The translations under genes were made by a program, and so were the position numbers. The notes beneath the pieces are model-generated. The model did no database searches and had not been told where the DNA came from. It saw only the letters and a program-made list of their open reading frames with translations. Source: Streptomyces nigrescens (lineage in GTDB: Bacteria; Actinomycetota; Actinomycetes; Streptomycetales; Streptomycetaceae). From it: a stretch of DNA of 64,000 nt. The DNA is taken from assembly GCA_024349765.1 (NCBI GenBank), contig AP026074.1:682001-746000 (forward strand), in the 5' to 3' direction. Positions 33,739-42,353 of this stretch are shown here, one piece after another. The stretch's first letter is position 1, and each line of letters starts with the position of its first letter.

Positions 33739-34365
33739 ATGCGCCGCACCCTGCTGCCCGCCGTCCCCGTCCTGCTGCTCGTCCTCGCCGGATGCGGGAG
33801 CCGGTCCGACGCGGTGACCGTCGATCCTGCCCATCCTGACTCCACCACCACGAGCCCCTCACTGAGAGAGCAGGACCGCTCGCTGCCCTGCGGCCGCACC
33901 GTCGATCGCCCCGTCGTCGTCAGCGGCCCCGACGAGCCTCTGCAACTGACCGTCACGTCCCTGCGGCGCCAAGGCTCTGGGCTGCGGACCGCCTACCGCA
34001 TCACCTCCGGCGACCGGAAGGAAATGCTCAGCCTGCCGATCGGTGAGGTCCCGCCCACGGCCCGCCTGCTCAAGCACGGCGTCGTCGTCGGCCGCCAGAA
34101 GCCCGCCGCAGACAAGGGCCCGGACGGCAGCCCGGCCATCGGGTATCCCGTCGGTCGGCGCCCGTACACGGGGACGTTGGCGATCGACAGCCTCTGCGAC
34201 GGCACCACGTGGTCCGACGTGGACAGGCACCCCGGCGACTACCAGGTCGCCGTCGTCATGTCCGTCCAGCCGCACGGAGAACCCTCCGACAGCCGGCCGG
34301 CAGGCGGTGTCCTCCCGCTGCCCCTCCTCGAAGCAACCCGCGACCTCTCCGCGAAGGGCCGGTGA
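33739..34365 (+). CDS. Lipoprotein related to the upstream sensor domain
   Basis: 208 aa. Type II signal peptide 'LLPAVPVLLLVLAGCGS' with the lipobox LAGC (Cys19). The mature part shares order and motifs with the previous protein's exterior: an early 'PCG', 'LKHGVVVGRQKP' versus 'LKEGRVVAGQDP', 'CDGTTWS' versus 'CAGTTWS', and 'GDYQVAVVMS' versus 'GGYEVAVVLA'. It lies 46 bp downstream, so is probably co-transcribed. It may sense the same signal. Confidence 0.85.
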   Translation: MRRTLLPAVPVLLLVLAGCGSRSDAVTVDPAHPDSTTTSPSLREQDRSLPCGRTVDRPVVVSGPDEPLQLTVTSLRRQGSGLRTAYRITSGDRKEMLSLPIGEVPPTARLLKHGVVVGRQKPAADKGPDGSPAIGYPVGRRPYTGTLAIDSLCDGTTWSDVDRHPGDYQVAVVMSVQPHGEPSDSRPAGGVLPLPLLEATRDLSAKGR

Positions 34366-34521
34366 ACGCGACAGACACCCGCCGAGCGGGAAGCGCCGCG
34401 GTCGCGGACGCATGTGCGAGGTGATCCCTCGTTGGTGAGTTCTGCGACTGCCCCCGCAACCGGGTGGTCACCATGTGAGGGGGCGCGACCGGCATCGCGC
34501 GGGGGTTCATGAGGGGGAAGC

Positions 34522-34800
34522 GTGACGACTGAGGCTGGACGGCGTGAGGGTCTGGACGAACAGGCCGTGTTGCTGGTGGCGGGTCTGGCCGATCTGGCGC
34601 TGAGCACGGTCGGGTCGGTCGTGGGGGCGGTGCGCGGGTTGCTGCGTCGTTCGGATGCCGCGCAGCTGGCGGCCGAGGCGGAGCAGGACTTGAGGGCACG
34701 TGGACGACTGGTGGTGGACCGGTATACGGCCGTGCCGCCGGCCCATCTTGAGGTTCTGGCCCAGCACGTCCTGGCCAGGCAGGCGCGTGACGGTGCCTGA
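34522..34800 (+). CDS. Small helical protein of the polyprenyl synthase cassette
   Basis: 92 aa, mostly helical and Ala/Leu/Arg-rich with 'GLADLALSTVGSVVGAVRGL' resembling an amphipathic or membrane-attached helix. GTG 34522 follows GGGGGAAGC. The stop overlaps the polyprenyl synthase GTG, so the two are coupled. Family not recognised; a scaffold or membrane-docking role is inference. Confidence 0.65.
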   Translation: MTTEAGRREGLDEQAVLLVAGLADLALSTVGSVVGAVRGLLRRSDAAQLAAEAEQDLRARGRLVVDRYTAVPPAHLEVLAQHVLARQARDGA

Positions 34801-35845
34801 GCAGTGGGATGCGTCGGCCTTCAAGGCCCGTGTGGACGCCGTGCTGCGAGAGGTCGTCAGCGAAGAGGCCGATCAGTTGACGGCCATCGATCCGGCCCTC
34901 GGCCCGGTCGCCGGGCAGTTGGAGTCGGCGGTCGCGCAGGGCAAGCGGCTGCGGGCGGCGTTCTGCTACTGGGGCTGGCGGGCGTCCGGCCAGCCCGACA
35001 GCGACGCCATGGTGCGGGCGGCGGCCTCCATGGAGCTGGTACACGCCGCCGCGATCGTCCACGACGACCTCATCGACGACAGCCCGCTACGCCACGGCCG
35101 GCCCACCGCTCACCTCGCCTTGCGCTCGACGGTGCGCCGCCGCCCTCGTGCCGCCCATGCGGCACGATCACTGGCGATGCTGGTCGGCGATGCGTTGATG
35201 TCGCTGGCAGGACAGCTCTTCGCCACCAGTGGGCTGCCGGCGGCCTATCTCAGCCGGGCCCGTCCCTTGTGGGGAGTGCTGGCCCGGGAGCTGATCGCGG
35301 GTGAGTGCCTGGAGATCCTGCACACCGCAGGCGCCCCGGACACGGTGGCCTCGCTGAAGGTGATCCGCTACAAGACCGCCAAGTACACCGTCGAACAGCC
35401 CCTTTTGATCGGCGGTGCGCTGGCCGGGGCCGGTGAGCGGATGCGGGCGGGTTACCGCGCCTACGGCGTGCCGCTGGGGGAGGCCTTCCAACTTCGCGAC
35501 GATCTGCTCGGCCTGTTCGGGGACCCGCACGTCACGGGCAAGGCAAACATCGATGACCTCCGCGGTTACCGCCCCACCGCGCTGCTCGCCGAGACATGGC
35601 GCCTGGCCGACGAGACCGAACGGGAACTGCTGCGGGGCCTGTTGGGCCGTTCGGATCCCGACGGTCGGTGTCTGCAGGCGGCCCGGGAGCTGATGTTCCG
35701 GCTGAAGGCGCCGGACCGCGTCGAAGCCATGATCTCCCAGCGCGTCGACGAAGCCCTGGCCGCCGTGGACGACCTGCGCCTTCCCCCGCCCGCCGCCAAA
35801 GCCCTGCAGACCCTGGCTCACTCGGCCACGCATCGCGAGTACTGA
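34793..35845 (+). CDS. Polyprenyl synthetase (geranylgeranyl/farnesyl diphosphate synthase type)
   Basis: 350 aa. First Asp-rich motif D91-D-L-I-D-D96 in 'HDDLIDDSPLRHGRP' and second D236-D in 'QLRDDLLGLFGDP'. Makes linear isoprenyl diphosphates by head-to-tail condensation; chain length cannot be read safely. GTG 34793 overlaps the previous stop. 'GKRLRAAFCYWGW' and 'KTAKYTVEQPLLIG' are typical trans-prenyltransferase blocks. Same operon as the small protein and the DUF2236 oxygenase. Confidence 0.93.
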   Translation: MPEQWDASAFKARVDAVLREVVSEEADQLTAIDPALGPVAGQLESAVAQGKRLRAAFCYWGWRASGQPDSDAMVRAAASMELVHAAAIVHDDLIDDSPLRHGRPTAHLALRSTVRRRPRAAHAARSLAMLVGDALMSLAGQLFATSGLPAAYLSRARPLWGVLARELIAGECLEILHTAGAPDTVASLKVIRYKTAKYTVEQPLLIGGALAGAGERMRAGYRAYGVPLGEAFQLRDDLLGLFGDPHVTGKANIDDLRGYRPTALLAETWRLADETERELLRGLLGRSDPDGRCLQAARELMFRLKAPDRVEAMISQRVDEALAAVDDLRLPPPAAKALQTLAHSATHREY

Positions 35846-35882
35846 CAAGGCAAGGCGGCACACACCAAGGGAGTCTTCTGTC

Positions 35883-37046
35883 ATGACCTACACCGAGGCG
35901 TCGCTGGACGCCCTGCGCCAGGTCGGCGACGAACTCGCGGATGCGACCGTGGCCGCTCTCTTCGAACGTGGTGAGGTGGGCACGTTCAACACCCTGATGC
36001 GGTACGTCTCCACCGCGGGCGCGCCACTGCCCGACGGGTTGCCCGACGTGGCCCGCGAGTACCTGCAGGCAACCAGCGTTCCGCCTGCCTGGGTGGACTG
36101 GGGGGAGATGGAGAAGGCGCGGCTGTTCTTCCTCGACAACAACGTGCACATCTCCACGGCGCTGTCGTTCGCCTCCATGCCGGCCTGCTACGTCGTGCCG
36201 CACGTGGCGAAGCTGCTGTCGGCGACCCACTCGCTGAAGTACCCGGCCAAGCGGATGGCGGAGACCGGGCAGTTCACCGTCTACCTGATGCAGCCCGGTG
36301 CTTTCGAAGCCGGCAGCCGCTTCATCCCCGCCGCGCAGAAGGTCCGCCTGCTGCACGCCTCCATCCGCCACCACCTGCAGCGGGAAGACCGCTGGGACAT
36401 CGCGTCACTGGGTGTGCCGATCTGCCTGGAGGACATGATCGGCGGGCAGATGTTCTTCTCCTTGCTGGTCCTCGACAGCCTGCACCGCCTGGGCATCCAC
36501 ATGTCGGAGGAGGGCGCGCAGGCCTACTTCTACGCCTGGCGGGTGGTCGGCGCCATGCTCGGCGTCGACCAGAACGCCGTGCCCAAGACCCTTCAGGAAG
36601 CACGGCAGTTCCTCGACCTGTACATGGTCCGGCACATGGGTCCCTCCGAGGAGGGCGCCCACCTGACCCGGCAGCTGATCGACCTGTACGAGGAAGTCGT
36701 CCCGGGAACATTCTTCGACCCGATCGTCTCCGCTCTCATCCGCTACCTCATCGGCGACACCTGCGCCGACTGGCTGAAAGTCCCGCGCACCCCGTGGGAC
36801 ACCGTCGTCAAAGCAGTCCCGCACCTGCTGGGTGTCCTGGAGACCGTCGAAGACCGCTCTCCGTTCGGTGCCTGGGCCCTGGACCGCCTCGGCCACCTCA
36901 CCACGATCTTCGAACTGTCCTCCCTCACCCGCGGCCGCGTCATGCACTACGCCATCCCCGAACACCTGAAGAAGGACTACGGCATCTCCGACACGGTGCC
37001 TGCGAGCCGCCGCTGGACCCCACCGGCCGCCACCCTTACCCCCTGA
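35883..37046 (+). CDS. DUF2236 (MpaB/Lcp-like) oxygenase-family protein
   Basis: 387 aa, all-helical. The conserved heme-region block 'AAQKVRLLHASIRHHLQ' (about 143-159) matches the R-V-R-x-L-H-A-x-x-R signature of MpaB and latex-clearing proteins, which cleave polyisoprene or prenyl chains with a b-type heme. It lies 37 bp after the polyprenyl synthase, so a prenyl-derived substrate is likely. AGGGAG upstream of the ATG. No signal peptide is apparent, unlike secreted Lcp. Confidence 0.82.
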   Translation: MTYTEASLDALRQVGDELADATVAALFERGEVGTFNTLMRYVSTAGAPLPDGLPDVAREYLQATSVPPAWVDWGEMEKARLFFLDNNVHISTALSFASMPACYVVPHVAKLLSATHSLKYPAKRMAETGQFTVYLMQPGAFEAGSRFIPAAQKVRLLHASIRHHLQREDRWDIASLGVPICLEDMIGGQMFFSLLVLDSLHRLGIHMSEEGAQAYFYAWRVVGAMLGVDQNAVPKTLQEARQFLDLYMVRHMGPSEEGAHLTRQLIDLYEEVVPGTFFDPIVSALIRYLIGDTCADWLKVPRTPWDTVVKAVPHLLGVLETVEDRSPFGAWALDRLGHLTTIFELSSLTRGRVMHYAIPEHLKKDYGISDTVPASRRWTPPAATLTP

Positions 37047-37059
37047 CGCACGAGGCCAC

Positions 37060-37265
37060 AACGCAGGTCGGCGCAACTCACGGGCGCCGCCCTCGTCCTC
37101 ACTTCCGGGCACGGTGGTCATGACGACGATCTTGAGCTCGGAGTCGCCGTCGGTCAGGACGTCGCAGTCCACCGTGATCGGGCCCACCGACGGGTGGTCG
37201 ATGGTCCTGTGGTCCTCACGGTGCGTGGCCACCGCTCCGGTTGCGCACAGCTCGGCGAACCTCCC
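37060..37265 (-). pseudogene. C-terminal remnant of an MmyB-like XRE regulator
   Basis: Minus-strand coding 'RFAELCATGAVATHREDHRT', 'IDHPSVGPITVDCDVLTDGD' and 'SELKIVVMTTVPGSED' is the MmyB ligand-binding C-terminus found in many Streptomyces XRE regulators. The HTH and most of the protein are missing. It is joined directly to the TAXI-type fragment at about 37265. Confidence 0.6.
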
Positions 37266-37503
37266 TTGTCCACGCTCGCCGCGGTGCCCACCGGCATGAT
37301 CTTCAGCCGGTGGCCGCTCGTGGCGACGCCTTCGGCCAGTGCCTGACCGAAGGCGTGGTACGGCCCGCCCTGCGGCCCGTGGCGAACCGCAGCTGCTCCA
37401 CGGGACCGGACTCCGCCGCGCACCCGGCCAGGACGGCGGCGAGCCCGCCGATGCCGAGCCTCAGCAGACTCCGGCGGTCGAGCCCGGCATTCGCGCTGGT
37501 CAC
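37266..37503 (-). pseudogene. N-terminal remnant of a TAXI-type TRAP solute-binding lipoprotein
   Basis: Begins 'GLDRRSLLRLGIGGLAAVLA' with lipobox LAGC, then 'VEQLRFATG' and, in a shifted frame, 'GGPYHAFGQALAEGVATSGH' and 'RLKIMPVGTAASVD'. The order matches TAXI solute receptors. A frameshift near 37370 and abrupt loss of homology at about 37265 show that it is broken. Confidence 0.6.
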
Positions 37504-37714
37504 GGCGTGAATGTAACCGCGGACCAGACACGGTGGCCGTGCTTCGAGGCGGTCGGCGGAAACGGGCGGGGCCGGCTGCCCCGCCCGCTGTCCCGCAAGC
37601 GGTCGGGCGCGATGGAGCGGCCGACGTTGTCGCAGCAGGCGGGTGAGCGGGAGGGATCGTAGCGTGAGAGGAGCGGGCAGAGGGGGTGCCGGGAGGAAGG
37701 CCGGAGAAGGGACG

Positions 37715-38959
37715 GTGGCCGTGGCGGGGATGGATTACGCGGCGCTGTTCGCCGCCACGCCGAGCCCGTATCTGGTGCTGGGGCCGGATCTGGTGATCGT
37801 GGAGGTCAACCAGGCATACCTCGACGCGACTGTCCGGACGAGGGAAGACCTGATCGGGAAGTACGTCTTCGATGCCTTCCCGGACAACCCGGCCGATCCC
37901 CAGGCCGACGGGGTGCGGAACTTGAGCGCCTCGCTGCACCGGGTCCTGACCACGGGCGAGCCCGACCCGATGGCACTGCAGAAGTACGACATCCCCATCA
38001 TGGGCCGGCCGGGGGTCTTCGAGGAGCGGTGGTGGTCCCCGATCAACACGCCGATCCTCGCCCCGGACGGCACGGTGGTGTGGATCATCCACCGGGTGGA
38101 GGACGTGACGGCGTTCGTCCAAGCTCGCACCGCCGGGGCCAGGCCGCCGACCGGCCAGCTGACCGAGCGCGAAGCGTTGGAGGCCGAGCTGTACGCGCGG
38201 GCCCGGGAGCTACAGCGGCTGAACGAGGAGCTGCGGCAGGCCCACGGCCGCGAGCGCCAGGTGGCCGTCACTTTGCAGGAGGGCATGCTCCAGTCACCTG
38301 ACCTGGCCCGGCACCAGAACGTCGCCGTGCGCTATCTGCCCGCAGCCGGATCGCTGAACGTGTGCGGCGACTGGTATGACGTGGCAGACCTGACCGACGG
38401 CCGCTTCTCGGTGGCGGTGGGCGACGTCGTCGGGCACGGCCTGGAGGCCGCCGCCGTCATGGGAATGCTCCGCAGCGCACTGAGCGCGGCCATCCGCGCC
38501 CTGGAGCGGCCGGCCCAGGCCCTTGAGGTACTGGGGCTGTACGCCCGCTCGGTCGAGGGCGCGCTGAACACCACCGCCGTCAAAGCGCTGGTCGACCCCG
38601 CAAGCTGCCTGATCATCTACAGCAACGCCGGCCACCCACCCCCGATCCTGGTGCACGGCGACGGCACCTGCGAGCTGCTGGACCGGGCCACCGACCCGCC
38701 CCTGGGGGTTCGCCCCCTGCACGTCCCCCGTCCCCAGGCCACGGCCATCTACAGCCCCGGCGACACCCTCGTGCTCTACACCGACGGCCTGATCGAACGC
38801 CGCGACGAAGACATCGACACCGGCCTGGCCCGGCTGACAGACACCCTCAGCCAGTCCCACCAGCTCGCCCCGGAGCACCTGGCCGACACCTTGCTGGCCC
38901 GCCTCGGCCTGGCCGGCGGCGGCCGCGACGACGTCGCACTGATCATCGTCCGGCTGTGA
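37715..38959 (+). CDS. PAS domain-containing SpoIIE-type protein phosphatase
   Basis: 414 aa. PAS fold at about 5-125 ('PSPYLVLGPDLVIVEVNQAY'), a coiled-coil helix (about 150-190) and a PP2C/SpoIIE domain (195-412) with metal-binding 'GDWYDV', 'VGDVVGHG', 'YTDGL' and final 'GRDDVALIIVRL'. These enzymes dephosphorylate anti-anti-sigma factors in partner-switching cascades. I start at GTG 37715 after GGAGAAGGG; the frame reaches 37643. No anti-sigma partner is adjacent. Confidence 0.88.
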   Translation: MAVAGMDYAALFAATPSPYLVLGPDLVIVEVNQAYLDATVRTREDLIGKYVFDAFPDNPADPQADGVRNLSASLHRVLTTGEPDPMALQKYDIPIMGRPGVFEERWWSPINTPILAPDGTVVWIIHRVEDVTAFVQARTAGARPPTGQLTEREALEAELYARARELQRLNEELRQAHGRERQVAVTLQEGMLQSPDLARHQNVAVRYLPAAGSLNVCGDWYDVADLTDGRFSVAVGDVVGHGLEAAAVMGMLRSALSAAIRALERPAQALEVLGLYARSVEGALNTTAVKALVDPASCLIIYSNAGHPPPILVHGDGTCELLDRATDPPLGVRPLHVPRPQATAIYSPGDTLVLYTDGLIERRDEDIDTGLARLTDTLSQSHQLAPEHLADTLLARLGLAGGGRDDVALIIVRL

Positions 38960-39024
38960 CCAGCGCCCTTCCTCACCCGAGAGGTCTGCGCGCTTGGCCG
39001 CGCAGCCTGCTACCTGCCCCGTTG

Positions 39025-39543
39025 CTATGACTGGGGATGGGTGGCGGCCTGTACGAGGTTGTGCTCCAGGCGTTCGAGGGTGGCCAGGGCCGCGGTCCGC
39101 TCGTCGTCGGTGAGGCCCGCTGTCGAGAGGTCTTCGAGCTGGCTCCAGACCTGCTCGACTTGGTCGCGCAGGGCGTGGCTGGCCGCTGTTGGTTCGATGA
39201 GTGAGGCGCGTTTGTCGGTGGGGGAGGGGCGGCGGCGGACGAAGCCGGCCTGCTCCAGGCGCCGGACGGTGCGGGTCATGGTGGCGGCGTCGGAGTCCAT
39301 CAGCCGTACCAGGTCGGTCTGACGCTGGGGGCCGAGTTCCCAGAGGTGCATCATGACCAGTTCCTGGCCCGGGTGCAGGCCGATGCGGCGCAGCAGCTGT
39401 CCGGCGAACATGCGGTGCAGGCGGGCCAGGCGGAAGATCGCGTGACTGACCGGTCCGCCACTGGCCGCGGCCGGCACGGGGACGGTGGCTTCTTGCCCGA
39501 TCTCTGCGGGGCCGTTCCCGGCTTCCGGCGTGGACTGCGTCAT
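39025..39543 (-). CDS. MarR family transcriptional regulator
   Basis: 172 aa with a 30-residue polar N-terminal tail. The winged helix 'QRQTDLVRLMDSDAATMTRT' plus 'RRLEQAGFVRRRPSPTDKRA' is clear. ATG at 39543. It is divergent from an old-yellow-enzyme-type reductase and shares a 250-bp promoter region with a long inverted repeat. It is likely to respond to electrophiles or quinones that its target reduces. Confidence 0.9.
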   Translation of the reverse strand: MTQSTPEAGNGPAEIGQEATVPVPAAASGGPVSHAIFRLARLHRMFAGQLLRRIGLHPGQELVMMHLWELGPQRQTDLVRLMDSDAATMTRTVRRLEQAGFVRRRPSPTDKRASLIEPTAASHALRDQVEQVWSQLEDLSTAGLTDDERTAALATLERLEHNLVQAATHPQS

Positions 39544-39693
39544 CCGTTTCTCACTTCCCTGTTTAGGCAGTGTGATCCTACCTTGCTGACTGGGCTGCCG
39601 CGGAGTCGATGCGCATGTACATGCACGTATGAGCAGGTAGTCGCAGTGTTATGTGCTTCACATCGGGAAGCGAGAGTGGGCTGAAGGGCATTA

Positions 39694-39728
39694 CCTGTTC
39701 GGACAAGTGCTTTACTTGTTCGGACAGG
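39694..39728. promoter_or_regulatory. Inverted repeat between marR and ene-reductase
   Basis: CCTGTTCGGACAAGT (39694-39708) and ACTTGTTCGGACAGG (39714-39728) are inverted with two mismatches around a 5-nt spacer; TGTTCGGACA is also repeated directly. It is 65 bp upstream of the reductase ATG, in promoter territory. It is a good candidate MarR operator. Confidence 0.6.
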
Positions 39729-39793
39729 CATCTGCTGGTGCGGGCACCACAGCGTCCCGGCCGCGGAGTACCACTCACCCGGAGGAAGAGACC

Positions 39794-40864
39794 ATGACCA
39801 CTGCTTTCGACCCGATCGTCCTGGGCGGCAAGCCCCTGGCAAACCGCGTCGTGATGGCGCCGATGACCCGCAGCCGCGCCTATGGGCCCGGTGCCGAGCC
39901 GACCGAGCTGATGGCGACCTACTACGCGCAGCGCGCCAGTGCGGGGTTGATCGTCACCGAGGGCATCCAGCCCTCGCCGGTCGGCCAGGGCTACCCCGAC
40001 ACCCCCGGCCTGCACACCCCTGGGCAGGTGCGGGCGTGGCGCACGGTCACCGACGCCGTGCACCGCGAGGGCGGGGTGATCTTCGCGCAGCTGATGCACA
40101 CCGGCCGGATCGGACACCCGAGCCTGCTGCCCGACGGCCTGGTGCCGGTGGGGCCGTCGCCGGTGGCCGCCAAGGGGCAGGTCTACACCCACGAGGGACC
40201 GAAGGAGTTCGTGACGCCGAAGGAGCTGAGCGAGGCCGAGATCCGGCAGACGATCGCCGACTTCGCCGCGGCGGCCCGCAACGCGGTCGAGGCCGGGTTC
40301 GACGGCGTGGAGATCCACGGCGCCAACGGCTACCTGATCCACCAGTTCCTCGCGCCCAACTCCAACCAGCGCACCGATGCCTGGGGCGGCACCACCGAGG
40401 GCCGGATCCGCTTCGCCGTCGAGGTCGTCACGGCCGTGGCCGAGGCGATCGGCAGCGACCGGGTCGGCCTGCGGATCTCGCCCGGAAACGTGTACAACGA
40501 CATGGCGGAGGACGACCCGGCCGAGGTCTACGGGGCACTGCTGGAGCGGCTCGCCGGCCTCGAACTGGCCTATCTGCACCTGATGGAGGGCCCGGACCGC
40601 TCCCTGACCGCGCGGCTGCGCAAGGACTGGCCCGGCACCTTCGTCCTCAACCCGTTCACCCACCCCGACGTCACCGGCCCCGACGCGCTGCAGCTCATCG
40701 AGGACGGGAGCGCGGACATGGTGGCCTATGGGGCGCTGTTCCTGGCCAACCCCGACCTGCCCCGGCGCCTCGCCACCGGCGGTCCGTTCAACACCCCCGA
40801 CAAGGCCACCTTCTACGGCGGCGATCACCGCGGCTACACCGACTACCCCACCCACACCGCCTGA
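39794..40864 (+). CDS. NADH:flavin oxidoreductase / alkene reductase (old yellow enzyme)
   Basis: 356 aa TIM barrel with FMN. 'NRVVMAPMTRSRA' at the N-terminus, the substrate His-Asn pair in 'VEIHGANGYLIHQFLAP', and 'SNQRTDAWGGTTEGRIRF' are family signatures. It reduces activated C=C bonds with NAD(P)H. ATG 39794 with GGAGGAAGAG. It is the first gene of a likely four-gene stress operon with the quinone oxidoreductase, HxlR relic and hydrolase. Confidence 0.93.
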   Translation: MTTAFDPIVLGGKPLANRVVMAPMTRSRAYGPGAEPTELMATYYAQRASAGLIVTEGIQPSPVGQGYPDTPGLHTPGQVRAWRTVTDAVHREGGVIFAQLMHTGRIGHPSLLPDGLVPVGPSPVAAKGQVYTHEGPKEFVTPKELSEAEIRQTIADFAAAARNAVEAGFDGVEIHGANGYLIHQFLAPNSNQRTDAWGGTTEGRIRFAVEVVTAVAEAIGSDRVGLRISPGNVYNDMAEDDPAEVYGALLERLAGLELAYLHLMEGPDRSLTARLRKDWPGTFVLNPFTHPDVTGPDALQLIEDGSADMVAYGALFLANPDLPRRLATGGPFNTPDKATFYGGDHRGYTDYPTHTA

Positions 40865-40947
40865 GCGGCGACCCTGCCGAGGTGGCCGCCTGGTGAGCCA
40901 CAGCGCCTGCGGTTCCCCTCTCCTCACCTCTACCCGGGAGTTTTCCG

Positions 40948-41853
40948 ATGTCCCAAGCGATTACTTTCTCCGCGTACGGCCCGCCCGAGGTGCTGCAACT
41001 GTCGGAGGTCACCCTTCCTGAGCCCGGCCCCGGCCAGGTCCGCATCCGGGTGCGGGCCGCCTCCGTGAACCCTCTCGACATCAAGATCCGATCCGGTCTG
41101 ATGGCCGGCGCGGTTCCCGCCCGCTTTCCCGTGATCCCCGGCCTGGACGCGGCCGGTGTCGTCGACGCCGTCGGCGAGGGAGCCGACGCGTCCGTGGGGG
41201 ACGAGGTCCTCGGCGGCACCGTCGGTGGCAGCTACGGCGAACACGCCCTGCTCGATCGGCCGGTGGCCAAGCCCGCTGCCCTGTCGTGGGAGGTCGCCGC
41301 CTCGCTGGTCACGGTCGGCCGGACCGCGTTCCGTGTCCTTGGGCAGCTGGGGGCGCAAGCGGGTCAGACCCTTTTGATCCACGGTGCCGGCGGCAGCGTG
41401 GGCACCATCGCGGTGCAGCTGGCCGTCGCCCGCGGCATCACCGTCGTCGGAACGGCCGGCGAGCACGACATCGAGCGCGTCACCGCGCTCGGAGCCACTG
41501 CGGTCCGCTACGGCGACGGCTGGGTGGAGCGGGTGACGGCCGCGGCCGCGCAGGGAGTCGACTTCGTCTTCGACGCCTCCGGAGCCGGCGTGCTTGCCGA
41601 CTCCGTCGCCCTGACCGGCGACAGCGCACATGTCATCACCATCGCCGACATGTCCGCCGCGCAGCACGGCGTCGCCTTCAGTGCCGGAAGCGCCGACCAG
41701 GCCGAAGAATCTCTGCCGGAGCTCGTGCAACTGGCCGCCGGCGGCCATCTCGACGTGCCCGTCTGGCGCGCCTACCCGCTCGACGAGGCCGCCACCGCCC
41801 ACGCCGACCTTGAGGCCCGACGCAATCAGGGCAAGGTCGTTCTCCTTCCCTGA
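40948..41853 (+). CDS. NADP-dependent quinone oxidoreductase (MDR family)
   Basis: 301 aa. GroES-like domain at the N-terminus and a Rossmann domain with 'LIHGAGGSVGTIAVQLA' (about 140-156). Zinc ligands of true alcohol dehydrogenases are absent, so it fits the QOR subgroup that reduces quinones or enones. CGGGAG before the ATG. It lies 83 bp after the ene-reductase and probably acts on related electrophiles. Confidence 0.9.
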   Translation: MSQAITFSAYGPPEVLQLSEVTLPEPGPGQVRIRVRAASVNPLDIKIRSGLMAGAVPARFPVIPGLDAAGVVDAVGEGADASVGDEVLGGTVGGSYGEHALLDRPVAKPAALSWEVAASLVTVGRTAFRVLGQLGAQAGQTLLIHGAGGSVGTIAVQLAVARGITVVGTAGEHDIERVTALGATAVRYGDGWVERVTAAAAQGVDFVFDASGAGVLADSVALTGDSAHVITIADMSAAQHGVAFSAGSADQAEESLPELVQLAAGGHLDVPVWRAYPLDEAATAHADLEARRNQGKVVLLP

Positions 41854-41985
41854 CGCGCCGTGCTGCCACCTCGCCCTGTCGTGGAGCAGACAAGGCGGCA
41901 ACGGGGCCGCAGCCGGAACCTCTCGGCCGGCTGCGGCCCATCCCCCCGCATCGCCGCACAACCAGGGACGGAGTACCAGGACCCG

Positions 41986-42308
41986 ATGACAGCGTGGCCC
42001 ACGCTCACGCCGCTGACCGCTGATGCGGACCTCATCGACGCGTTCGAGGTCCTCGGCCACAAGTGGAACGGCATCATCCTCCACACTCTGGCCCCCGTCC
42101 CGCCCGCTACGGCGAACTGCACACCGCCATCGGCTCGATCAGCACCAAGGTGCTCGCCGACCGGCTGCGCGAACTCGTCGAGGCCGGGCTCGTCACCCAC
42201 GACCGGCTCCCGCCCGGACCCGCCACCTACACCCTCACCGCCGAGGGCCGAGCCCTCCTACCGGCCCTGGAGCAGATCCGCTCCTGGGCGCACCACCGCA
42301 CCACCTGA
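41986..42308 (+). pseudogene. Frameshifted HxlR-family regulator
   Basis: The N-terminal part 'DADLIDAFEVLGHKWNGIIL' is in one frame and 'YGELHTAIGSISTKVLADRL' with 'ALEQIRSWAHHRT' in another; the switch occurs in a C-rich stretch near 42095-42105. Together they give a normal winged-helix HxlR protein. Either a true frameshift or a sequencing error in the C-run. It lies between the quinone oxidoreductase and the hydrolase. Confidence 0.65.
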
Positions 42309-42353
42309 TCCCGTCCCTCTCCTCCGCTCCCTCTCCGAAGAACGGAACTTCCC

